Shown: positions 1 to 6,681 of the stretch, in pieces
How the letters are laid out: the number at the start of each line of letters is the position of its first letter
Position numbering within the stretch: position 1 is the stretch's first letter
Source: Methanoculleus sp.
GTDB taxonomy: Archaea; Halobacteriota; Methanomicrobia; Methanomicrobiales; Methanoculleaceae
Assembly (NCBI GenBank): GCA_023230425.1
Contig: JALNXI010000019.1
Span: 1 to 14,218, forward strand
DNA length: 14,218 nt
Reading direction: 5' to 3'
Program-made: the position numbers and the translations under genes
The notes under the pieces: model-generated
The model's database searches: none
What the model was told of the DNA's origin: nothing
What the model saw: only the letters and a program-made list of their open reading frames with translations

Positions 1-71
1 GAGACGGGGGGGGAAGACCCCTCCCCGTCAGCCCCACCCCCATGGCGATAGCCACCACGGTCCACAGCATG
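1..71 (-). repeat. G/C-rich dispersed repeat, copy B
   Basis: Read on the minus strand, this segment matches 12107-12178 of the plus strand. About 36 bases are identical except for two positions (CATGC, then GTGGACCGTGGTGGCTATCG, then CCA and a G-run), followed by G-runs and a C-rich arm. In this copy four G-runs (complement of 18-41) fit a G-quadruplex pattern. The last two runs can instead pair with the C-run at 6-13, giving a stem over 4-28. The copy may continue past the window edge. Confidence 0.75.
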
Positions 72-270
72 AGGACATGCTTGCGAGAAAAGGTCGAACT
101 TCAGGCCGGGTCCGGCACCAATCTCGTCAGGGATGAACGACAGCCGGAATTGGGTGGGCGTTACCAGAGCCCGATAACGGAAATTTTCGGTCGGATCCAC
201 CGAGATCGATTATCAGTTCTCTGCTGGAGCACTACCGAATTATGCAACACAGCAGCCTGCCGTGGAAGAT
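72..270. other. Gene-poor stretch with one unassigned open frame
   Basis: No convincing gene is seen here. On the minus strand a frame is open from a GTG at 198-200 to the window edge (at least 66 codons) and runs into the repeat at 1-71. It encodes stretches such as FRLSFIPDEIGAGPGLKFDL. It has no clear ribosome site and stop codons (TGA, TAA) lie just upstream. It may be a decayed gene, the start of a gene continuing outside the window, or chance openness in GC-rich DNA. Confidence 0.3.
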
Positions 271-291
271 CCGGGGCGGACTGCGCCCCGG
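271..291 (-). terminator. Hairpin after the DUF4097 gene
   Basis: CCGGGGCG and CGCCCCGG form a perfect 8-base stem with a 5-base loop (GACTG). The stem directly abuts the stop codon (292-294) of the minus-strand lipoprotein gene. No long T-run follows, so it may act as a 3' end stabiliser or a weak terminator rather than a classical one. Confidence 0.55.
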
Positions 292-1185
292 TCAGAGCCC
301 CGAGAGGTCGATACCCCCGTTTGAGGTGGTGACGGCGATCGTCGGCCCTCCGTCGCCGAGCGTGCCCGATACCCGGGTCCCCGATGACTCGTCAAGCAGG
401 AGCGGCAGGTCGTTCACTGCTATCCTGCCGTTAGAGGTGGTGGCGACCACCCGGACGTTCAGGCTCTCCGCGAGCCGGAGCGCGATAGCACCGTTGCTCG
501 TAGTGATCGCCACGTCACCCCGGGTGGCCGGGATGCTGGCGGAGATCGGGCCGTTGGATGTCTGCAGTTCCAGCACTCCCCCGGACTCTTCCACCGTGAT
601 CCCGGCGTTGCTGGTCCGTGCGGTGATGTAACCTTCGGCGCCCCGCACCTCGATCCCGCCGTTCGAGGAGGCAGCCGTGATATCGCCCCCGCGAGCACCG
701 TCAACCCGCACGGGGCCGTTCGACGTCCGGAGTTCTGTTCCGTTCACCCGTACACCGGCAAGGTCGATCGGGCCGTTCGAGGTCACGGCCTGCTGGAGGA
801 CGACGGTGGGGGGCAGGGATATCGTGTATTTCACGTTCACCTGCGGGTTTAGCCCGGTATGCACCGTCTCGATCCGGAGGGGATCGCCCTCCGTCACCTC
901 TATCCGGACCTTCTCCAGTTCGGCCCGGCCGTAGGGGGTCCGTTTGACCGCCGTAACGGCGACGTAATCCTCTTCCCAGGCGCTCACGCTCACGCCCCCA
1001 TTGCGGTTGATCACGGTCACGGCGCTCCCCGGTTCCACCGGGACGGTTCGGTTGAACTCCTCCGTCGTCTCGAGGCCCGGCATCCCGGTGCACCCGGTGA
1101 AAACTACAGCGACGATGAGGACCAGTAGCACCAGTGCTGCATGGACAGTTCCCTGCATGGTTACCTCTCTCGCGTCGCCCCTCAT
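292..1185 (-). CDS. DUF4097-type beta-repeat lipoprotein
   Basis: Predicted surface lipoprotein of 297 residues. Residues 15-30 are strongly hydrophobic and end at a lipobox-like TGC (Cys32), so it is probably exported and lipid-anchored outside the membrane. From residue 135 to the end there are eight TSNG-like motifs (near 135, 154, 173, 191, 209, 229, 250 and 287) spaced about 18-37 residues apart. This is the pattern of the DUF4097 putative-adhesin beta-helix family; its biochemical role is unknown. The ATG used here overlaps the stop of the upstream permease gene (ATGA), suggesting translational coupling, and follows GGTGGTGA. A second ATG at 1156-1158 follows GAGAGAGGT and would remove nine residues; both starts are plausible. 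It is the last gene of an operon with an ABC exporter. Family assignment is fairly sure, function is not. Confidence 0.85.
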   Translation of the reverse strand: MRGDAREVTMQGTVHAALVLLVLIVAVVFTGCTGMPGLETTEEFNRTVPVEPGSAVTVINRNGGVSVSAWEEDYVAVTAVKRTPYGRAELEKVRIEVTEGDPLRIETVHTGLNPQVNVKYTISLPPTVVLQQAVTSNGPIDLAGVRVNGTELRTSNGPVRVDGARGGDITAASSNGGIEVRGAEGYITARTSNAGITVEESGGVLELQTSNGPISASIPATRGDVAITTSNGAIALRLAESLNVRVVATTSNGRIAVNDLPLLLDESSGTRVSGTLGDGGPTIAVTTSNGGIDLSGL

Positions 1186-2018
1186 GTCACCACCGCCTTC
1201 TGGAACGTCCGGCGGGCGAGGAGATACATCACCGTCGCAAAGACGACGAGGTAGCCGAACGAGAGGAGGACGTCGGCCGGAGTGAAGGAATAACTGGCCC
1301 CGACGGCGAAGAACTCGCTCCCGAGGGCAAAGTAGCGGACCCCGCTGACCAGGTGGGTCAGGGGATTGTAGATCGAGAGGGCCTGCAGGAGCGGCGGGAA
1401 CGCCTGGATCGGGTAGAGGGCGTTCGAGACGAAGAAGAGCGGCAGGGTGAGGAGCGTGATGATCCCCTGCAGTCCTTCGGGGCTCTCGAGGCGCATCGAT
1501 ATCGTGGAGGAGAAGAGGAGGAACCCGAGCGAGAAGACGCCGACGAACGCGAAGATCCCGAGGATCGAGACGGCGATCCGGGCCGGCGAAAACCCCGGGA
1601 AGAACCGCACGCCGAGGATGAGTCCGAAGACCATGATGATGGCGACCTGGATGAACGACTTCGTCATCCCCGAGAGGCTGACCCCGAGCATGATGTGGGT
1701 CCGGGGCATGGGACTCGCGAGCATCTCCCGCATCAGCCCCCAGTTCTTATCGAAGAGGAGGCTGATCCCCCCAAAGAGGCTCGTAAAGAGGGTCGTCATA
1801 GCGATCACCCCGGCGGCCATGAAGGTGAGGTAGTCGACCGGGATGACGCCCGCCGGGACCGGGATAGCCGAGGTGAACCGGTTGAAGTTCGAGGACATGG
1901 CAACACCGAAGAACGCCATCCAGAGCGCCGGCTGCAGGAGCGACGAGAGGAGCTGCGTCCTGAACCGGACGAACCGGATCATCTCCCGCCAGTAGACGGT
2001 GAGGAACTCCCAGGCCAC
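1182..2018 (-). CDS. ABC-2 type transport permease (DrrB/NodJ-like)
   Basis: Membrane subunit of an ABC-2 type exporter, partner of the ATPase encoded just upstream. About six hydrophobic segments are visible. The N-terminal region WEFLTVYWREMIRFVRFRTQ followed by LLSSLLQPALWMAFFGVAMS is typical of the DrrB/NodJ family. I chose a GTG start (2016-2018), eight bases after the ATPase stop and preceded by GGGAGCGTGA. A longer ATG frame from 2075 would add 19 residues of low-complexity sequence read out of frame over the ATPase 3' end, and looks spurious. The length from GTG (278 residues) is usual for the family. Substrates of this class include drugs, lipids and polysaccharides; none can be named here. 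The downstream DUF4097 lipoprotein gene overlaps its stop codon. Confidence 0.88.
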   Translation of the reverse strand: MAWEFLTVYWREMIRFVRFRTQLLSSLLQPALWMAFFGVAMSSNFNRFTSAIPVPAGVIPVDYLTFMAAGVIAMTTLFTSLFGGISLLFDKNWGLMREMLASPMPRTHIMLGVSLSGMTKSFIQVAIIMVFGLILGVRFFPGFSPARIAVSILGIFAFVGVFSLGFLLFSSTISMRLESPEGLQGIITLLTLPLFFVSNALYPIQAFPPLLQALSIYNPLTHLVSGVRYFALGSEFFAVGASYSFTPADVLLSFGYLVVFATVMYLLARRTFQKAVVT

Positions 2019-2025
2019 CTTCTGT

Positions 2026-2976
2026 TCACGCTCCCTCGTCGCGCAGTTCCCTGCCGGTGTAGTAGACGAAGACATCGTCCATCGTCGGTTTCTTGAGGTT
2101 CACGCTCGATATATCGATCCCGGCGCCACGCACTCGCTCGACGATCCGCGGGAGACAGTGGCTCCCGTCGGCCGATATCGTTATCGAGAGGCCCCGGGGC
2201 GACTCGGTGACTGATCGGATCTCCCCGACCCCCCGGAGGGTCTCCCGTGCCTTTGCGTCGTCGCCGGTCTCCAGGTAGACGACGTCCTCGCCGAGGGTGT
2301 TCTTGAGCTCCTCCGGGGTGCCGGAGACGATGATCCTGCCGTGGTCGATGATGCTGATCCGGTCCGAGAGCATATCGGCCTCCTCCATGTAGTGCGTCGT
2401 CATGAATACCGTCGTCCCGGCCGCGTTCACCTCCCGGATGTAGTCCCACATCCGCATACGTGTCTGGGGGTCGAGCCCCTGCGTCGGTTCGTCGAGGAAC
2501 AGGACCTCCGGCCGGGTTAAGAGGCCGCGCGCGATCTGGAGCCGCCGTTTCATGCCGCCGGAGAGGTTCTTCGTCCGCTCGTTGCGTTTGGCATCGAGTT
2601 CCACGACCCGGAGCATCTCGTCGATCCGCTTCTTGCGCTCATCGCGGGGGATCGAGTAGAGCCGCCCATGGAACTCCATCGTCTCCCAGACGGTGAGGTC
2701 GCGGTCGAGGACGTCGTCCTGGAAGACGATCCCGATGGCTTCCCGGACCCGCCCGGGCTCCCGGGCGACGTCGTGGCCGGCCACCCGCACCGTGCCCGCC
2801 TGGAGGGGGAGGAGCGTTGTTAAGATGTTGATGGTGGTGCTCTTCCCCGCGCCGTTCGGGCCGAGGAAGGAGAAGATTTCGCCTCTCCGGACGCTGAAAC
2901 TGATGCCGCGCACCGCTACAAAACCGTTGAATGTATGTTCGAGGTCCTGCACCTCTATGATATCACCCTCTCCCAT
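2026..2976 (-). CDS. ABC transporter ATP-binding protein, DrrA-type
   Basis: ATPase of 316 residues that powers the neighbouring ABC-2 permease. All motifs are intact: Walker A GPNGAGKST (39-47), Q-loop FQDD (85-88), signature LSGGM (138-142), Walker B VLFLDEP (158-164) and H-loop His195. After the nucleotide-binding domain a C-terminal region (about 225-316) matches the extra domain of DrrA/NodI-type ATPases (DUF4162-like), ending FVYYTGRELRDEGA. The ATG at 2974-2976 has GGTGA just upstream on the minus strand. It is the first gene of the three-gene unit. A TATA-like AAATATGG (complement of about 3046-3053) gives a plausible promoter with a leader of about 45 bases. The subfamily is clear; the exported substrate is unknown. 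Confidence 0.93.
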   Translation of the reverse strand: MGEGDIIEVQDLEHTFNGFVAVRGISFSVRRGEIFSFLGPNGAGKSTTINILTTLLPLQAGTVRVAGHDVAREPGRVREAIGIVFQDDVLDRDLTVWETMEFHGRLYSIPRDERKKRIDEMLRVVELDAKRNERTKNLSGGMKRRLQIARGLLTRPEVLFLDEPTQGLDPQTRMRMWDYIREVNAAGTTVFMTTHYMEEADMLSDRISIIDHGRIIVSGTPEELKNTLGEDVVYLETGDDAKARETLRGVGEIRSVTESPRGLSITISADGSHCLPRIVERVRGAGIDISSVNLKKPTMDDVFVYYTGRELRDEGA

Positions 2977-3188
2977 CGGTCACCGTCCGGTCCCGTCGGC
3001 GCAGACGCCCGCCCGCGCTCTTACACCCTCATGCACGGTGCTGCCATATTTCCCTTTCCCTCCCGGTATGCGGCCGGCCGCCCGGAGGCCCCAGCGCGAT
3101 CCCCGGCCCCCCTCCCTCCGCCGCACCCCGGGACGCGGGCCCGGGCGGCAAAACCGCTCCGGCACTCATCCGGCGGCCGGCCCGGATA

Positions 3189-3204
3189 GGTATTTTCAAA
3201 TACC
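3189..3204. promoter_or_regulatory. Perfect AT-rich palindrome, candidate promoter or operator
   Basis: GGTATTT and AAATACC form a perfect 7-base inverted repeat around TC, inside otherwise extremely GC-rich DNA (3050-3350). It lies 30 bases before an ATG at 3235, the spacing expected of an archaeal TATA box feeding a leaderless or short-leader message. The symmetry suggests a regulator could also bind here. Confidence 0.5.
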
Positions 3205-3234
3205 GGAACTCCCCCATCCATCCTCAGAGACGAT

Positions 3235-3351
3235 ATGTGCGGCTACTGCTTTCCCATCGCTACCGGGGGTTCCCGGGCTCGGGCCCGGCAGAGCATCGCT
3301 CCCGGCACCGGCGTGCCGGAGCACGAGGAGCGGGCGGGAGGGCGGCGGTGA
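3235..3351 (+). CDS. Possible 38-residue cysteine-containing small ORF
   Basis: A candidate small protein beginning MCGYCFPIATGG and rich in Arg, Gly and Ala after that. Two things favour it. Its TGA overlaps the GTG start of the next gene (GTGA), as in coupled archaeal genes, and its ATG lies about 30 bases after an AT-rich palindrome that could be a TATA box. Against it, no ribosome site is seen, and the Arg/Gly/Ala-rich tail is what random GC-rich sequence would give. The CxxC near the start could bind a metal. I do not recognise a family. Confidence 0.3.
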   Translation: MCGYCFPIATGGSRARARQSIAPGTGVPEHEERAGGRR

Positions 3352-3842
3352 CCGCGGCCGGCCGGGTTGCCCTCGCCCTCCTCCTCGTCGCGCTGGCGCT
3401 CGTGCCGGCGGCAGGAGGGCTCGTCGTCGCCAACGCCGACCTGACGCCGGCGGAGGTGAACCTCCTCTTTGCTATGCGGGAGTACACCCTGACCTACAAC
3501 GAGTATGCCAGCCGGCTGCCGGGATGGGTGACCGGGCCGTTTGAGAACGAGAAGGTCAACCTCTACATCGAGTCTCCCGATGGCGTCCTGATCATCGGGA
3601 TAACCTTCCACGACCGGAAGATCGTTCAGTTCGACGCAAAGGGCTGCCCGGACCCGATCGTCACGGTGACCACCGATAAGGCGACGGTGGAGGAAGTCAT
3701 GGTCTCCGACCAGCCGTTTGACACGTTCCGGGCCGCGATGAAGAACGGCACCGTCACGATCGAGGGGAACACCCTGCTCGGGACGCTGCGGTCGGGGATG
3801 GTCCGGTTCGGTCTCCGGGTGATGGACGTCATCGGGTTGTGA
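3348..3842 (+). CDS. Membrane-anchored SCP2-like (sterol carrier fold) protein
   Basis: A 164-residue protein with an N-terminal hydrophobic anchor or signal (about residues 5-27) followed by a domain resembling SCP2 sterol-carrier sequences. The pattern runs from NLYIESPDGVLIIGITFHDR through DPIVTVTTDKATVEEVM to FRAAMKNGTVTIEGN, as in SCP2 domains where a beta sheet is followed by a K/NG-x-(V/I)-x-I-x-G motif. SCP2 folds bind lipids or other hydrophobic ligands, so a lipid-handling role on the outer membrane face is an inference. The GTG start at 3348 follows GGGAGGGCGG. The in-frame extension to an earlier GTG at 3237 is Arg/Gly-rich and unlike a protein start. It converges with the gene at 3870-4070. 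The fold assignment is moderate. Confidence 0.8.
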   Translation: MTAAGRVALALLLVALALVPAAGGLVVANADLTPAEVNLLFAMREYTLTYNEYASRLPGWVTGPFENEKVNLYIESPDGVLIIGITFHDRKIVQFDAKGCPDPIVTVTTDKATVEEVMVSDQPFDTFRAAMKNGTVTIEGNTLLGTLRSGMVRFGLRVMDVIGL

Positions 3843-3869
3843 GAACCAGAAATGAGTTGACGGCCCGCC

Positions 3870-4070
3870 TCACAGGCCCGCGAGGCGCATGCAGAACCCG
3901 AGAGTCAGCCCCGACATGGCCGACGTCGCCGAGAGAGCCGCGAGCACGGCGGCGTTCAGCACCGGGCCGGTCCTGAACGGGATGTAGGTCGGGTTGCGCT
4001 GCAGTCGCTGCACTCTCCGGAACGGCCTTGTGGTCGTTGAGATGGGGGGTTTATAGGGTCTTATCCTCAT
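3870..4070 (-). CDS. Small single-TM membrane protein, unknown
   Basis: A 66-residue protein with a basic N-terminal half (MRIRPYKPPISTTTRPFRRV) and one C-terminal hydrophobic segment (about residues 36-60, VLNAAVLAALSATSAMSG). It would sit in the membrane with the basic part probably cytoplasmic. I recognise no family. What makes it a gene is the near-consensus ribosome site GAGGAGGTG five bases before the ATG, the best in the window, together with an AT-rich promoter region at 4129-4140. It is divergent from the arginine deiminase unit and converges with the SCP2-like gene, whose stop is 27 bases away. Confidence 0.65.
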   Translation of the reverse strand: MRIRPYKPPISTTTRPFRRVQRLQRNPTYIPFRTGPVLNAAVLAALSATSAMSGLTLGFCMRLAGL

Positions 4071-4128
4071 GGGAACACCTCCTCGTGCCGGGTGAATAAT
4101 ATTTCTTGTGAGTCGGTTGTTTCCCCGA

Positions 4129-4140
4129 ATTATAATTATT
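4129..4140. promoter_or_regulatory. Divergent AT-rich promoter element
   Basis: ATTATAATTATT is nearly symmetrical and lies between two diverging genes. On the minus strand it sits about 60 bases from the ATG at 4070, leaving room for the GAGGAGGTG ribosome site in the transcript. On the plus strand a second TATA-like GTTTATCC (4211-4218) is better placed for the ATG at 4245. Confidence 0.5.
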
Positions 4141-4244
4141 GCGGTTTTGCTCTCCGGGAGGGGCGACCGCTCCGGAGAAAAAACCGGCGGCGTCTCCCGG
4201 CCCGCGACAGGTTTATCCGATCTCCGGCAAGAGAACCTCTACAG

Positions 4245-4418
4245 ATGCATCGATACGCAAGGACCCTCCTCTACGGCATACTGGCGTTTGCCGTCTATGC
4301 CGGTGTCAGTTTTACCGTCAGCGGGCGGGTGAACTGGATCCTCGCGGCAGCGACGGCCGTAGGGGTGATGATCGCTTACCTCTTCGTCGCTCCCCGGCGG
4401 GGGCGGTTGAGGGTATGA
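4245..4418 (+). CDS. Small two-TM membrane protein coupled to arginine deiminase
   Basis: A 57-residue protein starting MHRYARTLLYGILAF with two hydrophobic segments (about 8-25 and 31-48) and a basic tail PRRGRLRV. It has no recognised family. The start at 4245 is chosen because it follows a TATA-like GTTTATCC by about 30 bases and opens directly into the first membrane segment; the in-frame extension to 4092 is Arg-rich and implausible. Its TGA overlaps the ATG of the arginine deiminase gene (ATGA), so the two are probably co-translated. Context suggests a membrane partner of arginine metabolism, but it is far too small to be an ArcD-type arginine/ornithine antiporter. Confidence 0.65.
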   Translation: MHRYARTLLYGILAFAVYAGVSFTVSGRVNWILAAATAVGVMIAYLFVAPRRGRLRV

Positions 4419-5713
4419 CGGAGGGAGTGCGGGCAGAATGGGAGCCGCTCCGGAAGGTGGCTGTCCACCGGCCGGGGATCGAGATGTTCTTTGGGCTGCT
4501 GGACCCGTATGCGGCGCTCTACGAGCGGGCGTTCAGCCGCTACGAGGCGCGCCGGGAGCACGATAACCTCGAGCGCACCCTCCGGGAGGAGTTCGGTGTT
4601 CGGGTGCTGCGGCTCAAGGAGACGATCCTCGATGCCGCCGACCGCGACCCGGCGGTGCGCCGGCGGCTCGTCGACTGGGCGCATGAGACCGTCACCCTCC
4701 GGGGCGGCAGGAAAGAAGTGGCGGAGGCCCGCCGGAGCATGGAGCAGAACGCCGACGCCCTCGACTCGCTGCACTTCTTCACCCTCCTCCTCCTGAATCC
4801 GGTCATCGAGGTGGGACGGGGGCGCACCGACGGCGGGGTGGATGTCCGGATCCTGGGGCAGGAGCCGCTCGCGAACCTCTACTTCATGCGCGACCAGCAG
4901 GCGGTGACCGGCTGCGGCCTCGTCGTCGCACGGCCGGCAAAACGGCAGCGGGCCCGGGAGCCCGAGATTACCCGGTTCCTCTGGGATATCCTCGGCATCC
5001 CGGTCGCCGGGACGGTGCGGGAGCCGGGGACGTTTGAGGGCGGCGATTTCATGCCGATGGGGGATTTCTGCCTCATCGGTACCGGAGACCGGACGAATCC
5101 GGCCGGGATCCGCCAGTTCCTCGACTGCACCCCGGGGTTCGACGAGATCGGCGTGGTCCACCAGCCGGGCCACCCGCTCATACCCGGTGACCGGCCCGAC
5201 CCGATGGTCGATATGCACCTCGATACCTACTTCAACGTCGCGGGAAGCGGTGTTGTGATCGGCTCCGAGTTCCTCCTCCGGCGGGCGCGGGTCGATGTCT
5301 ATTGCCGGGCGGGTGGGGGCTACGAGCCGTCGGGCGAGGCTGTGAGCCTCCACGACTACATACGGTCGAAAGGGTTTGCGGTGATCGACCTCTCGATCCT
5401 GGAGCAACTCTCCTACGCCGCAAACGTCCTCTGCATCCGCGACGGGAGCATCCTTGCGGTGGAGGGGGAGCTGGTGATGCAGACGGTGCTCCTGAACCTG
5501 GAGCGGAAGGCCGCGCGCGATCCGGAACGCTACGGGCGGCTCCTCCACCATGCAGAGGAGGACTACCGCCGGATCAGGAGCGGTGGGCGATTCTTCCCGC
5601 ACAAGAGGGAGTTCTCCCGGCACGGCATCGAGATCTGCCCGCTCCACCTCGAGAACCTGACGGGAGGCTACGGCGGCCCCCATTGCATGACCTGCACACT
5701 GGAGCGGGGGTAG
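4415..5713 (+). CDS. arcA: Arginine deiminase (divergent)
   Basis: Cytoplasmic enzyme of the guanidino-modifying superfamily, predicted to hydrolyse L-arginine to L-citrulline and ammonia. It has 432 residues, slightly longer than bacterial ArcA. Expected active-site elements are present: Asp160 in FMRDQQ, Glu208 in FEGGD, His268 and Asp270 in MHLDTYF, and the nucleophile Cys424 in GPHCMTC. Differences from bacterial enzymes stand out: the usual TRDP is MRDQQ, and the Arg-Gly-Gly-Gly run usually found before the catalytic Cys reads TGGYGGP, so the substrate carboxylate contact may differ. The ATG at 4415 overlaps the stop of the small membrane gene. The in-frame upstream extension is low-complexity and rejected. 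The carbamate kinase gene follows after four bases. Arginine is the likeliest substrate given that neighbour; another guanidino compound is possible. Confidence 0.9.
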   Translation: MTEGVRAEWEPLRKVAVHRPGIEMFFGLLDPYAALYERAFSRYEARREHDNLERTLREEFGVRVLRLKETILDAADRDPAVRRRLVDWAHETVTLRGGRKEVAEARRSMEQNADALDSLHFFTLLLLNPVIEVGRGRTDGGVDVRILGQEPLANLYFMRDQQAVTGCGLVVARPAKRQRAREPEITRFLWDILGIPVAGTVREPGTFEGGDFMPMGDFCLIGTGDRTNPAGIRQFLDCTPGFDEIGVVHQPGHPLIPGDRPDPMVDMHLDTYFNVAGSGVVIGSEFLLRRARVDVYCRAGGGYEPSGEAVSLHDYIRSKGFAVIDLSILEQLSYAANVLCIRDGSILAVEGELVMQTVLLNLERKAARDPERYGRLLHHAEEDYRRIRSGGRFFPHKREFSRHGIEICPLHLENLTGGYGGPHCMTCTLERG

Positions 5714-5717
5714 CGGG

Positions 5718-6662
5718 ATGACGGGGAAGACCGTGGTGGTCGCGCTCGGGGGGAACGCCATCCTGCGGAACCAGGAGGTGGGGACGGCTGAAGAGCAGAT
5801 CGCGAACGTCCGCCGGGCCTCGCGGCAGCTCGCCGAGATCGCAAGCGACGGCTACGCCGTCGTCGTCACCCACGGGAACGGCCCCCAGGTGGGGGACATC
5901 CTCCTCCGGAACGAACTTACGGAGGATACCCTCCCGTCGATGCCGCTCGATATCTGCGGGGCGGAGAGCCAGGGGATGATCGGCTACATGCTGCAGCAGT
6001 CGATGCAGGAGGCCCTTCTGGCGGCGGGGCTCGACTGCCCGGTCGCGACGGTGCTCACCCAGACCCTGGTGGACGGTGACGACCCGGCGTTTGGAGACCC
6101 AACGAAACCCATCGGCCCGTTCTATACGGCCATGCAGGCAAAACGGCTCCAGGAGGAGAAGGGCTGGCAGATGGTGCAGATCCGGGGGCAGGGCTACCGG
6201 CGGGTGGTCCCCTCGCCGCGCCCGATCGCTCTCATTGAGGGGCAGGCGATACTCGGGCTCATCCGGGCCGGGGTGGTCGTCATCGCCGCGGGCGGCGGGG
6301 GCGTCCCGGTGGTCGCGGACACGGGGGGCACCCTCCGGGGTGTCGAGGCGGTGGTGGACAAGGACTACACCGCGGCGCTCCTTGCCCGGCTCGTTGGCGC
6401 CGGCGACCTGCTGATCCTGACCGACGTCGAGCACGTTGCCCTGAACTACGGGCGGCCGGGCCGGCAGGACATACGCGAGATGACGGTTGCGGAAGCACGC
6501 GAGCACCTCGCGGCGGGGCATTTCCCCCCCGGGAGCATGGGACCGAAGATCAGGGCGGCCGTCGGGTTCCTTGAAGATGGAGGGGACCGGGCCACCATCG
6601 CATCGCTCGATTCGGCCGCCGACGCCCTTGCCGGGCGGGCCGGGACCCGGATCCGGCGGTAA
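5718..6662 (+). CDS. arcC: Carbamate kinase
   Basis: Converts carbamoyl phosphate and ADP to ATP plus carbamate, which decays to CO2 and ammonia; this is the energy-yielding step of arginine fermentation. At 314 residues it has the usual family length. Motifs seen are the phosphate-binding ALGGNAI (9-15), THGNGPQVG near residue 51, the DKDYTAALLA nucleotide-site segment near 214 and GSMGPKIRAAVGF near 273. It starts four bases after the arginine deiminase stop, so the two are one operon. No ornithine carbamoyltransferase gene lies in this cluster; that step would have to come from an anabolic ArgF elsewhere. No frameshift or missing key residue is seen. Confidence 0.95.
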   Translation: MTGKTVVVALGGNAILRNQEVGTAEEQIANVRRASRQLAEIASDGYAVVVTHGNGPQVGDILLRNELTEDTLPSMPLDICGAESQGMIGYMLQQSMQEALLAAGLDCPVATVLTQTLVDGDDPAFGDPTKPIGPFYTAMQAKRLQEEKGWQMVQIRGQGYRRVVPSPRPIALIEGQAILGLIRAGVVVIAAGGGGVPVVADTGGTLRGVEAVVDKDYTAALLARLVGAGDLLILTDVEHVALNYGRPGRQDIREMTVAEAREHLAAGHFPPGSMGPKIRAAVGFLEDGGDRATIASLDSAADALAGRAGTRIRR

Positions 6663-6681
6663 CCGGCGCCCGACCCCAACA

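Noticed and set aside
1134..2096. Long plus-strand open frame (320 residues) opposite the ABC permease
   Set aside because: It is very rich in Glu, Asp, Arg and Gly and mirrors a well-supported membrane protein on the other strand; this is a GC-skew shadow.
4148..4161. Fourteen-base match TGCTCTCCGGGAGG also found at 8458-8471, suggestive of a shared regulatory site
   Set aside because: One 14-base match in a GC-rich 14 kb window is near chance expectation, and GGGAGG is a common ribosome-site sequence.
4376..5761. Minus-strand open frame of 461 residues opposite arginine deiminase
   Set aside because: It has low-complexity His/Pro/Glu/Arg composition with no motif, while the opposite strand carries a complete enzyme with all active-site residues.
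5574..6521. Minus-strand open frame of 315 residues opposite carbamate kinase
   Set aside because: Antisense shadow of a gene with full family motifs.
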